Source: DATNPH01 sp036703315 (GTDB taxonomy: Bacteria > Cyanobacteriota > Cyanobacteriia > Cyanobacteriales > Coleofasciculaceae). From it: 36,341 bases of DNA. The stretch is from the NCBI GenBank assembly GCA_036703315.1, contig DATNPH010000170.1, forward strand, positions 1-36,341. The letters run 5' to 3'. A program made the translations under genes and the position numbers. Below are positions 17,701 to 24,783 of the stretch, piece after piece (the stretch's first letter is position 1; every line of letters starts with the position of its first letter). Under the pieces are notes generated by a model. It saw nothing but the letters and a program-made list of their open reading frames with translations, was not told where the DNA came from and ran no database searches.

Positions 17701-18295
17701 GATGAAGTTTGGAGCAGAGCGAATTTGTGAGATTGTAGGAGCACTGCGTAACTTCTCCCGCCTTGCTGAAGCGGAAATGAAAGCCGTCAATATTCATGAA
17801 GGTCTTGATAGTACACTAACGATTCTGCAAAACCGCCTGAAAGCTTCTGGGAAACATCCTGAAATTCAGGTGATTAAAGAGTACGGCACCTTGCCCAAAG
17901 TGGAGTGCTATGCCGGACAGCTCAACCAGGTGTTTATGAATTTGCTTACTAACGCCATTGATGCCATAGATGAGCAAAACCAAAAGCGAGCGATCGAAGA
18001 CATCCAAGCTAATCCCAGTATAATTCGAGTACGCACTGAGGTACTCGACAACCAGCAAGTAGCCATCCGGATTGCAGACAATGGTCCAGGCATGACGGAG
18101 CAAGTCAAAGCTAGACTGTTCGACCCGTTCTTTACCACTAAACCTGTAGGTGCTGGTACAGGTTTGGGATTATCTATTAGCTATCAAATTGTGGTCAAAA
18201 AACACCGTGGTCAGCTACTTTGCTTCAGTGAACTAGGGCAAGGTACAGACTTTGTAATTCAGATTCCGTTATCGCAGCCTGTTTCTGAAAAATAG
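14780..18295 (+). CDS. Sensor histidine kinase with tandem cyanobacteriochrome-type GAF domains
   Basis: A 1171-residue soluble sensor kinase. Domains in order: PAS (~50-165), PAS ending in DITERK (~205-335), GAF1 (~345-505), GAF2 (~530-690), GAF3 (~700-865), coiled coil, HisKA with phospho-acceptor H911 (VAGVAHEINNP), and HATPase (NLLTNAIDA, ADNGPGM, GTGLGLSISYQIV). GAF1 and GAF2 both carry the phytochrome-type Cys-His pair (C442-H443 in LAPCHVELL; C628-H629 in LNECHINLL), followed by FQVRANLVVPI and LWGLL, the hallmark of bilin-binding cyanobacteriochrome GAF domains. GAF2 also has DPCF (D598-F601), the DXCF second-cysteine motif; GAF1 has DRYF there. GAF3 lacks the Cys-His pair. I infer a light sensor. 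No response regulator or bilin lyase is adjacent, so it is an orphan kinase. Confidence 0.93.
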   Translation: MKPNKQSNWQDLPQDKAYLRRSKSIKSGSKKIHSKNVQFLYQNRAELQGLSILYESLPCICFTLNLKGKVLSISQFGSASLGYDALELVQKPVASIFYLEDQTTCEAGLSNLQHQSTQMSEWEARLICKNGDMRWVRARACLAPETQSNPIIILVCEQISVPKPIEDKRRDSDELHRSMLTPTEQEKSLRITEEKLERSLEELRWKEALLKAMTSTSPLAFYVMDNRTDAILYFNHRFCEIWGIEHLEEQMQRGELKNSDISSACLPLLENVEAFAESCKPLKCGENSAVVEDEISFIDGRTIRHFSSQIQDESDHYFGRLSIFKDITERKNAQEALQQQVLKERLVGAIAQRIHESLNLEEILNTTVAEVRQFLTCDRVIIFRLHPDGSGVVVVESVGSEWKRISGTIINDRYFAESYVQLYQQGRVQAVEDIYTAKLAPCHVELLAQFQVRANLVVPIVHEEKLWGLLVTQQCGEARQWQSLEIDLLKSLATQAAIAIQQSELYQYSQTEIIQRQQAEAALQQQFQRERLIGAIAGRIRKSLKLEKILESTVAEVRQVLQTDRVVIFRFEPDWSGKIVVESVDNPQLSILGQKIYDPCFKQVYILPYQQGRVKAIEDIYTANLNECHINLLTQFQVRANLVVPILKQEQLWGLLIAHHCSEPRQWQQFEIDLLTSLASQAAIAIQQSQLYEQAKSQAKREKALNQVTQVIRSSLDLNTIFSTATREISELLQVDRVQILQYLPERKLWVSLAESCKCLCSSVETRLEITDEHNEITEKLKRLDVVRIDNTNSLEGEINQDVAKPLPGAWLLVPLRSGASVWGALGLVMDVGPYHWQDSQVELSCEVADQLAIALQQAELYDQSRTAAATALTQAQQLELALQELQKTQAQLVQSEKMSSLGQLVAGVAHEINNPVSFIYGNLIHAHGYTQDLLGLIQFYQQYYPNPTPEVQSKIETIDLDFLIEDLPKLLDSMKFGAERICEIVGALRNFSRLAEAEMKAVNIHEGLDSTLTILQNRLKASGKHPEIQVIKEYGTLPKVECYAGQLNQVFMNLLTNAIDAIDEQNQKRAIEDIQANPSIIRVRTEVLDNQQVAIRIADNGPGMTEQVKARLFDPFFTTKPVGAGTGLGLSISYQIVVKKHRGQLLCFSELGQGTDFVIQIPLSQPVSEK

Positions 18296-18488
18296 ACTTT
18301 TTGTTAGTCATTAGTCATTATTTGAACATCTGTGCTGCACAGTTTAAGATTGAACACGGTCATCATCAGTAGCTCATAAAAATGCTATACGAAGTGACGA
18401 ACCTTTTTGCTAGTGAGGAACCAGAAATCTATTCACAAAATATTCACACTGCCTCGATAAGCTTTGTCTAAAGTAAATTTCGTTAAGC

Positions 18489-18525
18489 GCCCTTTCGCTC
18501 TGCTCCAGGAAAGGGCATTTTTTTT
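18489..18525 (+). terminator. Rho-independent terminator
   Basis: GCCCTTTC (18489-18496) and GAAAGGGC (18509-18516) form an 8-bp stem with a 12-nt loop, followed by A and eight T residues (18518-18525). It is 194 nt beyond the kinase stop, so it may end the kinase transcript or a short RNA of its own. The rest of 18296-18630 shows no gene. Confidence 0.85.
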
Positions 18526-18630
18526 ACACTTATTCATACTTGAGCCTTTTCCAGTCACAGTGGAATTTGTATAGATCACAAAATCTTCACAAAGACTGAC
18601 TACTGTGTTGCTATCACTTAATGAAGCCGG

Positions 18631-18885
18631 ATGATGATAACAACAATAAATCCCAAATTCATTAAATCTTCTCCTCAAATTATTTGCACTTATACTAATA
18701 CCACAACCCAACTACAAGTTATTCAAATTGTCAATATCCCTGGCTGGTTCTTTGAGCAGGTCGTTCCGCCTAAGCAACGTCTTAATTTTAGGGCACCCTC
18801 TAACGCTGAGCTAGAAGTTTATACTAGTCAGGATGGTCATGGATTTTTGATGAAAACGATTCCTGGAGTTGACCTGAAAAGTTAG
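18631..18885 (+). CDS. DUF1830 family protein
   Basis: An 84-residue protein matching the small cyanobacterial DUF1830 family: a CTYTNTTTQLQVIQIVNIPGW-like core, FFEQVVPPKQRLNFRAP, and a C-terminal AELEVYTS. The function of the family is not known to me. The start is an ATG at 18631, directly followed by a second ATG. It follows the terminator at 18489-18525, so it is probably transcribed separately from the kinase, and it is followed by a palindromic repeat that could end its transcript. Confidence 0.85.
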   Translation: MMITTINPKFIKSSPQIICTYTNTTTQLQVIQIVNIPGWFFEQVVPPKQRLNFRAPSNAELEVYTSQDGHGFLMKTIPGVDLKS

Positions 18886-18922
18886 CAATATTAACTAAGT
18901 GATAGAAACTATACGAGATAAA

Positions 18923-18951
18923 GTAGAGACAACTCGTTGGGTTGTCTCTAC
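18923..18951. repeat. 29-nt palindrome, dispersed family variant (copy 2)
   Basis: GTAGAGACAAC (18923-18933) and GTTGTCTCTAC (18941-18951) are perfect 11-nt arms around TCGTTGG. It shares its outer GTAGAGAC/GTCTCTAC ends and its 29-nt length with the palindromes at 358-386 and 33876-33904. Like those it lies just beyond gene ends, between convergent DUF1830 and egtD. Confidence 0.85.
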
Positions 18952-19026
18952 TTGTCTCAATCGGAAGCAGACTTTGACAAAGGCAAGATTATAGCGCTAA
19001 TCAGCAACGTTGATTAATACTGATAG

Positions 19027-20097
19027 TTACAACTGGCAGAGCACTAAACCGAACCACTGCTTTGCGTCAGTCCAGACTTTGAGTGGTTTTAAACCCTTTT
19101 CCTGAAGTTCCTGTTGTATAAAGCCTAGGTCGAATTTCCGAGAAATTTCGGTTTTGATAGTTTCTTGGGTTTCAAACTCAATGGTGAGGTCGAGAGCTTC
19201 TAACTGTACAGTGTGCGCTTTTAAACTTCGCAAATGCATCTCTATTTGATGCAGTTGGTCATTATAAAATGCCCAGTGTTCAAACTGTTGAGAGTCAAAG
19301 TTAGCCTGAAAACGCTGATTGAGATGCTTGAGTATGTTGAGATTAAATTCAGCTGTCACCCCCTGACTGTCGTTATAGGCGGCTTCCAATACATGTTTCG
19401 GCTTTTGTAGGTCAACTCCCAACAAGAAATACTCACCAACATTTAAAGCCCCTGTGATTTGTGAGAAAAAGGCATCACATTCCTGGGGATTGAGATTACC
19501 TAGCGTACTACCTAAGAAAAAAAGCATCCGCGTTGATAGCTGTCTTGGTGTTAGCTGTTTAAGCGCCAACTCATAAGTGCTAACTAAACCATGAATCTCA
19601 AGAGAGGGGTAATCGAAAAGCAATTGCTTGGCACTGCTTTCTAAAATTCCAGCACTGACATCAATTGGTAAATAGCGTAATGGATACCCTAGTGCCTCAT
19701 AAGCGTCAAGCAACAGGCGAGTTTTAGTGGAACTGCCGCTGCCCAGTTCTACCAGTTCACAAGCACCAGTTACCTGAGCAATTTCAGTTGCATACTGGCG
19801 CAGAATCCATGTTTCTGTCCGCGTTAGGTAATATTCTGGTAAATCACAGATTTGTTCAAATAGCTGAGAGCCATAGTCATCATAGAAATATTGCGGTGGT
19901 AAAGATTTGGGAGTTTGAGTTAACCCTTGGATCACATCACTACCAATTGTTTGAGTGTGTAAGGGTGTACTGGGATTGACTAACCGTTCAATCTGTAAGC
20001 GTCCCTTTTGTAGGGATTGATGCTTCAAGTAAGTTTCACTAATACTGGTGGCACTCGGATTTAAATTTTTCACGTCGATTTTTTCCTGCGATCGCAT
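19027..20097 (-). CDS. egtD: L-histidine N-alpha-methyltransferase EgtD
   Basis: SAM-dependent methyltransferase that makes hercynine from histidine, the first step of ergothioneine synthesis. The 356-residue product has the EgtD signature QYFYDDYGSQLFEQICDLPEYYLTRTE (about 69-95), the SAM motif ELGSGSSTKT (117-126), FFLGSTLGNLNPQE (~193-206) and LLGVDLQKP. The first ~35 residues are a variable lead; the ATG at 20095-20097 lies 9 nt downstream of an inverted repeat. The partner egtB is not beside it in this window, so the rest of the pathway must be elsewhere if present. It is convergent with DUF1830. Confidence 0.93.
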   Translation of the reverse strand: MRSQEKIDVKNLNPSATSISETYLKHQSLQKGRLQIERLVNPSTPLHTQTIGSDVIQGLTQTPKSLPPQYFYDDYGSQLFEQICDLPEYYLTRTETWILRQYATEIAQVTGACELVELGSGSSTKTRLLLDAYEALGYPLRYLPIDVSAGILESSAKQLLFDYPSLEIHGLVSTYELALKQLTPRQLSTRMLFFLGSTLGNLNPQECDAFFSQITGALNVGEYFLLGVDLQKPKHVLEAAYNDSQGVTAEFNLNILKHLNQRFQANFDSQQFEHWAFYNDQLHQIEMHLRSLKAHTVQLEALDLTIEFETQETIKTEISRKFDLGFIQQELQEKGLKPLKVWTDAKQWFGLVLCQL

Positions 20098-20106
20098 TAC
20101 AAAATT

Positions 20107-20141
20107 GCCTGAAACCTACTGAGAAGCTGAATGTTTCAGGC
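20107..20141. promoter_or_regulatory. Inverted repeat in the egtD leader
   Basis: GCCTGAAAC (20107-20115) and GTTTCAGGC (20133-20141) form a 9-bp perfect stem with a 17-nt loop, ending 9 nt upstream of the egtD ATG. On the egtD strand the 3' arm contains CAGG, the nearest Shine-Dalgarno-like string, so the hairpin could cover the ribosome site, or it could be an operator. Confidence 0.5.
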
Positions 20142-20415
20142 CCAAATCCTTGATTTGTTGACTTCTCAGCCAAGGATACTAGAACGGCGTCGAGACAAAA
20201 TTAACGGAACCTGAGTTCAGGATAAGAATCTAAAAACGCTTATGTCGTAGGATACACAGTTAAACACGGTGCGGATGAACCAGGCTTTGAGCCTAACGTC
20301 GAACTTAGGCAACGGTGATAAGACGAGATTGGTTAGGTCACGAGTAATTAGTACTACAAGGACATCGAAAACTGCCCCAAATCTGACGAATGCAGGGATA
20401 GTATCAGTTAAAAAA

Positions 20416-20464
20416 GCTTAAAGGCATCACCCAAGGGTGGGTTGCCTAGCTGCCACCTTTAAGC
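20416..20464. other. Nested inverted repeat in the egtD-dxr gap
   Basis: GCTTAAAGG (20416-20424) and CCTTTAAGC (20456-20464) are 9-nt perfect arms enclosing a further CACCC/GGGTG hairpin (20428-20439). It may be a small RNA structure, or a repeat or terminator for dxr, whose stop is upstream of this on the minus strand only in the sense of genome order. The remainder of 20098-20690 (593 bp) shows no gene. Confidence 0.35.
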
Positions 20465-20690
20465 ACTCAGTGCTACCTGTCGAACAGCGAATCGCTGAAT
20501 TTGCTCCTACTAAAGAGCAATCTAGTTTAGCTATCACTATTAACATGCTCTGATACTATGCAGTGCATCCATGGCTTGTTTTTGCTTGGTTATGAAGCGA
20601 TGCTAAATGAGTTGTAAAACACCTCTTCCTTATCCTCCTTGTCCTACTTGTCTGTTTTCACGAATCGAATACGACGGCTATAGCCTCTAT

Positions 20691-21893
20691 CTATGCTGTA
20701 GGTGCTAAGGAAATAACACTGCCTTTACCAATCAATTGGCTTGCTGTTGTCACTTCCTGCCTCGCCCATCTATCAGCTGCCAAAATGTCATCTAATGAGG
20801 GATTTTGGCAATTATCGGCTTGGTGGCGATCGCACACATGTTCAATCAGACGTGCAATATCTAAATAGCCAATTTTCTCGTCCAGGAATAACGCCACAGC
20901 TTGTTCATTCGCGGCATTCAACACCGCTGGCATCGACCCCCCAGCACGACCGACAGCATAAGCTAGCTGCATGCAGGGATACTTTTGATGGTCAGGTTCC
21001 CTAAACGTTAAATTTCCAGCTTTCACCAAATCTAGGCGTTCCCAGTCTGTATAGATGCGATCGGGCCATGACAAGGCATACAGTAAGGGCAACCGCATAT
21101 CAGGCCAGCCTAATTGAGCTAAGACTGAAGTATCTTGCAGCTCAATCAGTGAGTGAATGATGCTTTGAGGATGGATAACAATATCGATATCGTCATAATC
21201 CATACCGAATAGAAAGTGAGCTTCAATCACTTCCAATCCCTTATTCATCAATGTGGCAGAGTCTACGGTAATCTTTCGCCCCATTGACCAGTTGGGATGT
21301 TTTAGAGCATCAGCAACTTTGACTTGGGCTAGCGTCTCCACTGACCAATCCCGGAATGCGCCCCCAGATGCCGTAAGCACAATTCGCCGCAAGCCCCCAG
21401 CTGGAACTCCCTGAAGGCACTGAAAAATGGCCGAATGCTCTGAGTCAGCCGGTAGCAGCTTAACGTCATATTTCTCGATTAGCGGCAGCACCACCGGTCC
21501 ACCAGCAATCAGGGTTTCTTTATTCGCCAGAGCAATATCTTTACCTGCTTCAATTGCAGCAATTGTTGGCAACAAACCCGCACAGCCAACGATGCCAGTA
21601 ACGACAGTTTGGGCATCACCGTAACGAGCTACTTCAGCAACCCCTGCCTCTCCTGCCAGCAAAATGGGTTGGGGGTCAAGGTCTGCAACGGCTTCTTGCA
21701 ATTCTGGCAATTTTTCTTCTACACAAATAGCTGCGATCGCAGGTCGAAATTGCCGAATTTGAGCCGCTAACATCTCAACATTGCGTCCCGCTGCCAATCC
21801 CACAAGCCGGAATTGGTCTGGGTACTGAGCCACTATATCTAATGTTTGAGTGCCGATGGAGCCGGTAGAACCAAGGAGTGTAATCGCTTTCAC
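20691..21893 (-). CDS. dxr: 1-deoxy-D-xylulose-5-phosphate reductoisomerase
   Basis: Second enzyme of the MEP isoprenoid pathway: NADPH-dependent conversion of DXP to MEP, feeding carotenoids, phytol and quinones. The 400-residue length is normal. Visible are the NADPH site GSTGSIGTQTLDI (8-20), NKETLIAGG, the metal/substrate residues in PADSEHSAIFQCLQG, TASGGAFRDW, the flexible-loop region HPNWSMGRKITVDSATLMNKGLE and HPQSIIHSL. The start is GTG at 21891-21893 (VKAITLLGSTG). It is a monocistronic minus-strand gene. Confidence 0.97.
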   Translation of the reverse strand: MKAITLLGSTGSIGTQTLDIVAQYPDQFRLVGLAAGRNVEMLAAQIRQFRPAIAAICVEEKLPELQEAVADLDPQPILLAGEAGVAEVARYGDAQTVVTGIVGCAGLLPTIAAIEAGKDIALANKETLIAGGPVVLPLIEKYDVKLLPADSEHSAIFQCLQGVPAGGLRRIVLTASGGAFRDWSVETLAQVKVADALKHPNWSMGRKITVDSATLMNKGLEVIEAHFLFGMDYDDIDIVIHPQSIIHSLIELQDTSVLAQLGWPDMRLPLLYALSWPDRIYTDWERLDLVKAGNLTFREPDHQKYPCMQLAYAVGRAGGSMPAVLNAANEQAVALFLDEKIGYLDIARLIEHVCDRHQADNCQNPSLDDILAADRWARQEVTTASQLIGKGSVISLAPTA

Positions 21894-22050
21894 AATACTT
21901 CACAATGTTTTAATAATGATCCGCCACTCCACTATAAAATTCTTTGGGCTGATTCTTCGCAACCTAATGGCATTTAACTTTTAAGGGAATATACATAAAG
22001 GCTTCTAGAGCATTAATTCAATCTTCAAAATATCCAATTTGAAAGGATAA

Positions 22051-22118
22051 GGGAGATGGGGGAGATGAGGGAGATAACGTCTGTGTCTTCCCTATCTTCC
22101 CTATCTTCCCTATCTTCA
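22051..22118. repeat. Purine/pyrimidine simple repeats forming a foldback
   Basis: Imperfect GGGAGAT units (22051-22076) are followed by three perfect 9-mers TCTTCCCTA (22086-22112) and a degenerate fourth. The two halves are partly complementary, so the 308-bp gap between the GNAT gene and dxr (21894-22201) can fold back on itself. Similar GGGAGA-type strings occur inside the PhoD-like gene (27209-27245). Confidence 0.75.
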
Positions 22119-22201
22119 CCTTCCCTACCTTGGCTACTCTTCCCAGCCTCAAACTTACAGGAAATCACTCTCCAACTTGTGCTTGATTCAGCAGCATTTT
22201 T

Positions 22202-22828
22202 TTAAAGATAATGATCTGGCATTGGCGCTCTCTCTACCCTATAAATTTTGAAGCCGCGTTTGAGATAGTTATCCAGGGCTTGAGGTCCATCTAAGTTGGA
22301 GGTATGTGCCCACAAACGTTGAGTGCCCTTGTTCCAGGCATAAGCAATTCCGTGACTAAGTAAATGCTTACCTAACCCTCGACCGAGAAAGTTTGGTCTA
22401 AGACCAAAATAAACAATCTCAGTGGCATAAAAACGACCAGATGGGCCTTCTTTTCGCTGTGCTAGTTCAATATACCCCGCCGGTGCGCCATCTACATACA
22501 AAACGTGGACGCTAGTCCCTGGATCTAGCAGAAGTGTCTTAATTTCTTCATCAGAGGCAGATAGTCGGTCATGCCAACGCCACTGCTTACCTATGGAACT
22601 GCACAAGAAGCGATAAAAGGCGGCATCCGGCGTATCCATACACATTACTTTGATTCCGTCAAGGTAATGGATATACGCAGGACAAAACTCAGACCAATGC
22701 GTCATCTGGAGATAGGTCGTCACCAGAGTATCCGGGAAATTGGTTTTGGGGAAAGATTCAGAATACACCGGAGGGTGAGCGCTTTTAGTACTTTCCACTG
22801 CCTTTTCGACCGAGCCATTGATCGCCAT
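22202..22828 (-). CDS. GNAT family N-acetyltransferase
   Basis: A 208-residue protein with a GNAT fold in its C-terminal two-thirds: VHVLYVDGAPAGYIEL (beta strands 2-3), VYFGLRPNFLGRGLGKHLLSHGIAYAW with the acetyl-CoA pyrophosphate loop GRGLGK, and DNYLKRGFKIYRVE at the end. The N-terminal ~35 residues are polar and variable. The acetyl acceptor is unknown. ATG at 22826-22828 has a GGAG some 12 nt upstream. It is isolated, with dxr more than 300 bp away downstream on the same strand. Confidence 0.9.
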   Translation of the reverse strand: MAINGSVEKAVESTKSAHPPVYSESFPKTNFPDTLVTTYLQMTHWSEFCPAYIHYLDGIKVMCMDTPDAAFYRFLCSSIGKQWRWHDRLSASDEEIKTLLLDPGTSVHVLYVDGAPAGYIELAQRKEGPSGRFYATEIVYFGLRPNFLGRGLGKHLLSHGIAYAWNKGTQRLWAHTSNLDGPQALDNYLKRGFKIYRVERAPMPDHYL

Positions 22829-22949
22829 TTAAAATCAGGTCTCCACCCAGGAATAGTTTGTCAATATTGTTCATAACACGGCAGCTTTCATTAAACTGTG
22901 ATCCCCATTTGAATGATGATAATTAGCACTAATTGTATGTTCCCTGTCT

Positions 22950-23201
22950 GTGTCAAATAGCACTAAATCAGCATTAGAGCCTTGTATGAGCGCTCATTGG
23001 CGAGGAAACAGTCTAAACATCTTTACTGATGTCATAGAAGTTAGTTGCACAAAACGACTAGGTGAGATGTTCGCAGATTTGACACCATTGTTAAACACTA
23101 AGCGATGCGCAATTCTGTCTTTGGTGCACTATTGGGAATATTCTCAAAGTTATCACGTTCCAGCTATTTGGGGTGATGCCAACTATACAGGTTTTTCTTG
23201 A
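22950..23201 (+). CDS. Hypothetical small protein or gene remnant
   Basis: A GTG-initiated frame of 83 residues without a recognised family (contains EVSCTKRLGEMFADLTPLL and VHYWEYSQSYHVPAIWGD). In favour of expression, a perfect 14-bp hairpin begins 23 nt after its stop. Against it, there is no clear ribosome site and an odd start. It lies in a 733-bp gap (22829-23561) that otherwise shows no gene. Confidence 0.25.
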   Translation: MSNSTKSALEPCMSAHWRGNSLNIFTDVIEVSCTKRLGEMFADLTPLLNTKRCAILSLVHYWEYSQSYHVPAIWGDANYTGFS

Positions 23202-23223
23202 AATGCAAGCCGAGTGATCAATG

Positions 23224-23262
23224 GCAACACAGTTGAGCAAGTGCCTCACTCAACTGTGTTGC
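23224..23262. terminator. Strong 14-bp hairpin
   Basis: GCAACACAGTTGAG (23224-23237) and CTCAACTGTGTTGC (23249-23262) are perfect arms around an 11-nt loop. No T-run follows (AAGTTTCAG), so it may be a factor-assisted terminator, an RNA 3'-end stabiliser or a transposon-derived palindrome. Confidence 0.55.
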
Positions 23263-23561
23263 AAGTTTCAGTGATACCGAGAGGAGACGCTATGTGCGTT
23301 AGATATCAATCTAACTGGACATCGTGAGCAGTTCAGAGACATCATATTTTTTTGCTGAGTTTTAGCGATCGCTCAAGCTTACAGTTGTTAAGGTTAAGCC
23401 CTTTGCAGATCGTCACAAATAACTGGAGTAAGTTGAATAGCTGTAATGTTTTATCCTCATTTATTAACCTTCAGAGAGTCCTATTCACCATTCAAAGTAA
23501 AATTTGAACATGATCAGCTTCAACAGAAAGCTAATTGCTGAGCGATGGGAGCTTATAATCG

Positions 23562-23747
23562 ATGAGCAGATCTGATTTTACAGACGCCCTACAATGGACG
23601 CCCGAAGCTAAAACCAAGCTGAAAAACATTCCCTATTTTGTTCGCACTCAAGCTCGACAACGGATTGAGCAGTTGGCGCGTGAGGCTGAATTAGATGTGG
23701 TAACGGTTGAAATTGTGGAGCAGGCAAGGGCTGAGTTTGGTCAGTAA
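23562..23747 (+). CDS. Stand-alone PCP_red-domain protein (ChlB C-terminal domain-like)
   Basis: A 61-residue protein that is almost wholly the PCP_red domain normally found at the C-terminus of the light-independent protochlorophyllide reductase subunit ChlB: LQWTPEAKTKLKNIPYFVRTQARQRIEQLAREAELDVVTVEIVEQARAEFG. In ChlB this region helps bind protochlorophyllide; what the free domain does is unknown to me. The ATG at 23562 has GGGAG (23547-23551) upstream. It carries no cysteine. It is followed 139 bp later by the broken topoisomerase gene, and chlH lies 19 kb away. Confidence 0.85.
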   Translation: MSRSDFTDALQWTPEAKTKLKNIPYFVRTQARQRIEQLAREAELDVVTVEIVEQARAEFGQ

Positions 23748-23886
23748 CCGTGTCCTCCTGCCTTGCAAGGCGTTCCGCCTTGGTCATCCTCTTTGTCGCT
23801 TCTGATACTTTTGTGAGATTTCTTGGCGGCGGAAATTCTTTAAAGTTCGATTATGGTCAAGCATTCAAGGTGCGCCCTCGCTATCC

Positions 23887-24782
23887 ATGTCGGTTACGCT
23901 CAACAAGAAGTCAACCCGTAAAAAACTCCAACTCAATCTGATTACTGACCCAGTCCAAGCGGCAAAAACGGCTGGATTGCGTTACGTCACGGATAGTAGT
24001 CCTGGGATTGGACGCCAGCGATATGGTAAAGGTTTTCGCTATCTTGGCATTGATGGTAAGCCGATCAACGATACCTCAGAACTCGATCGCATCAAAGCCC
24101 TTGCCATTCCCCAGCTTGGCAGGACGTTTGGATTTGCCCCATTCCCCACGGACATCTGCAAGCGACTGGGCAAGATGCGAAGGGACGCAAGCCGTACCGC
24201 TACCATCCGCACTGGCAAAGGGTACGTAGCCAAACCAAGTTCAACCGCATGATTCCCTTCAGTGCAGCACTACCTTTGATTCGTGAGCAAATAGAAAGCC
24301 ATTTAGCCTTGAAAGGTTTGCCGCGAGAGAAAGTACTTGCTACGGTTGTGCGCCTTTTGGAGACAACCTTTATTCGTATCGGCAATGTTGAATATGCCCA
24401 AGAAAACAAATCCTTTGGCTTGACTACTCTACGCAATCGTCATGTCGATGTCTCTGGCTCAACTGTGCGATTTCAGTTTACTGGTAAGAGTGGCGTTAAG
24501 CACGATATTGAGCTCAATGACCGACGCATTGCAAGAATTATCAAGCGATGTCAGGACATCCCAGGCTATGAACTATTCCAATATATTGACGATGAAGGTC
24601 AACGCCAAACTATTGACTCGGAAGATGTCAACTCTTACCTGCGAGAAATTACTGGCGAGGATTTCACCGCCAAAGACTTCCGTACTTGGGCGGGTACTGT
24701 GCTGGCGGCACGAGAACTAAAGCAACTGGGAGCATTTGAGTTCAAAAACTCAAAATGGGGAGTAGGGAGTGGTAATGGGTGA
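23887..24782 (+). pseudogene. DNA topoisomerase IB, frameshifted and 3'-truncated
   Basis: Poxvirus-type bacterial topoisomerase IB split over two frames. The first frame has AGLRYVTDSSPGIGRQRYGKGF...IKALAIP, then loses homology; reading -1 from the CCCC at 24109-24112 restores the family sequence (PAWQDVWICPIPHGHLQATG, QDAKGRKPYRYHP), continuing into VRLLETTFIRIGNVEYAQENKSFGLTTLRNRH and YLREITGEDFTAKDFRTWAGT. One missing C in that run explains the break. The product also stops after ARELKQLGAFEFKNSKWGVGSGNG, lacking the C-terminal segment that carries the nucleophilic tyrosine (NTPAVCRKxY region in relatives). The last codons are GGGAGTAGGGAGTGG-type simple repeat, and the stop lies 1 bp from the PhoD-like stop. 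The intact gene would have made about 298 residues here against ~340-380 normally. Confidence 0.9.
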
Positions 24783-24783
24783 G

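Noticed and set aside
20316..20370. A stretch with GGTTAGGTCACGAGTAATTA and TAGTACT that briefly recalls the end of 23S rRNA genes
   Set aside because: The resemblance covers only a few bases and no further rRNA sequence surrounds it.
23750..23941. A 63-codon frame between the PCP_red gene and the topoisomerase
   Set aside because: It overlaps the topoisomerase start in another frame and begins in a small repeat (CCTTGCAAGGCGTTCCGCC); no protein character.
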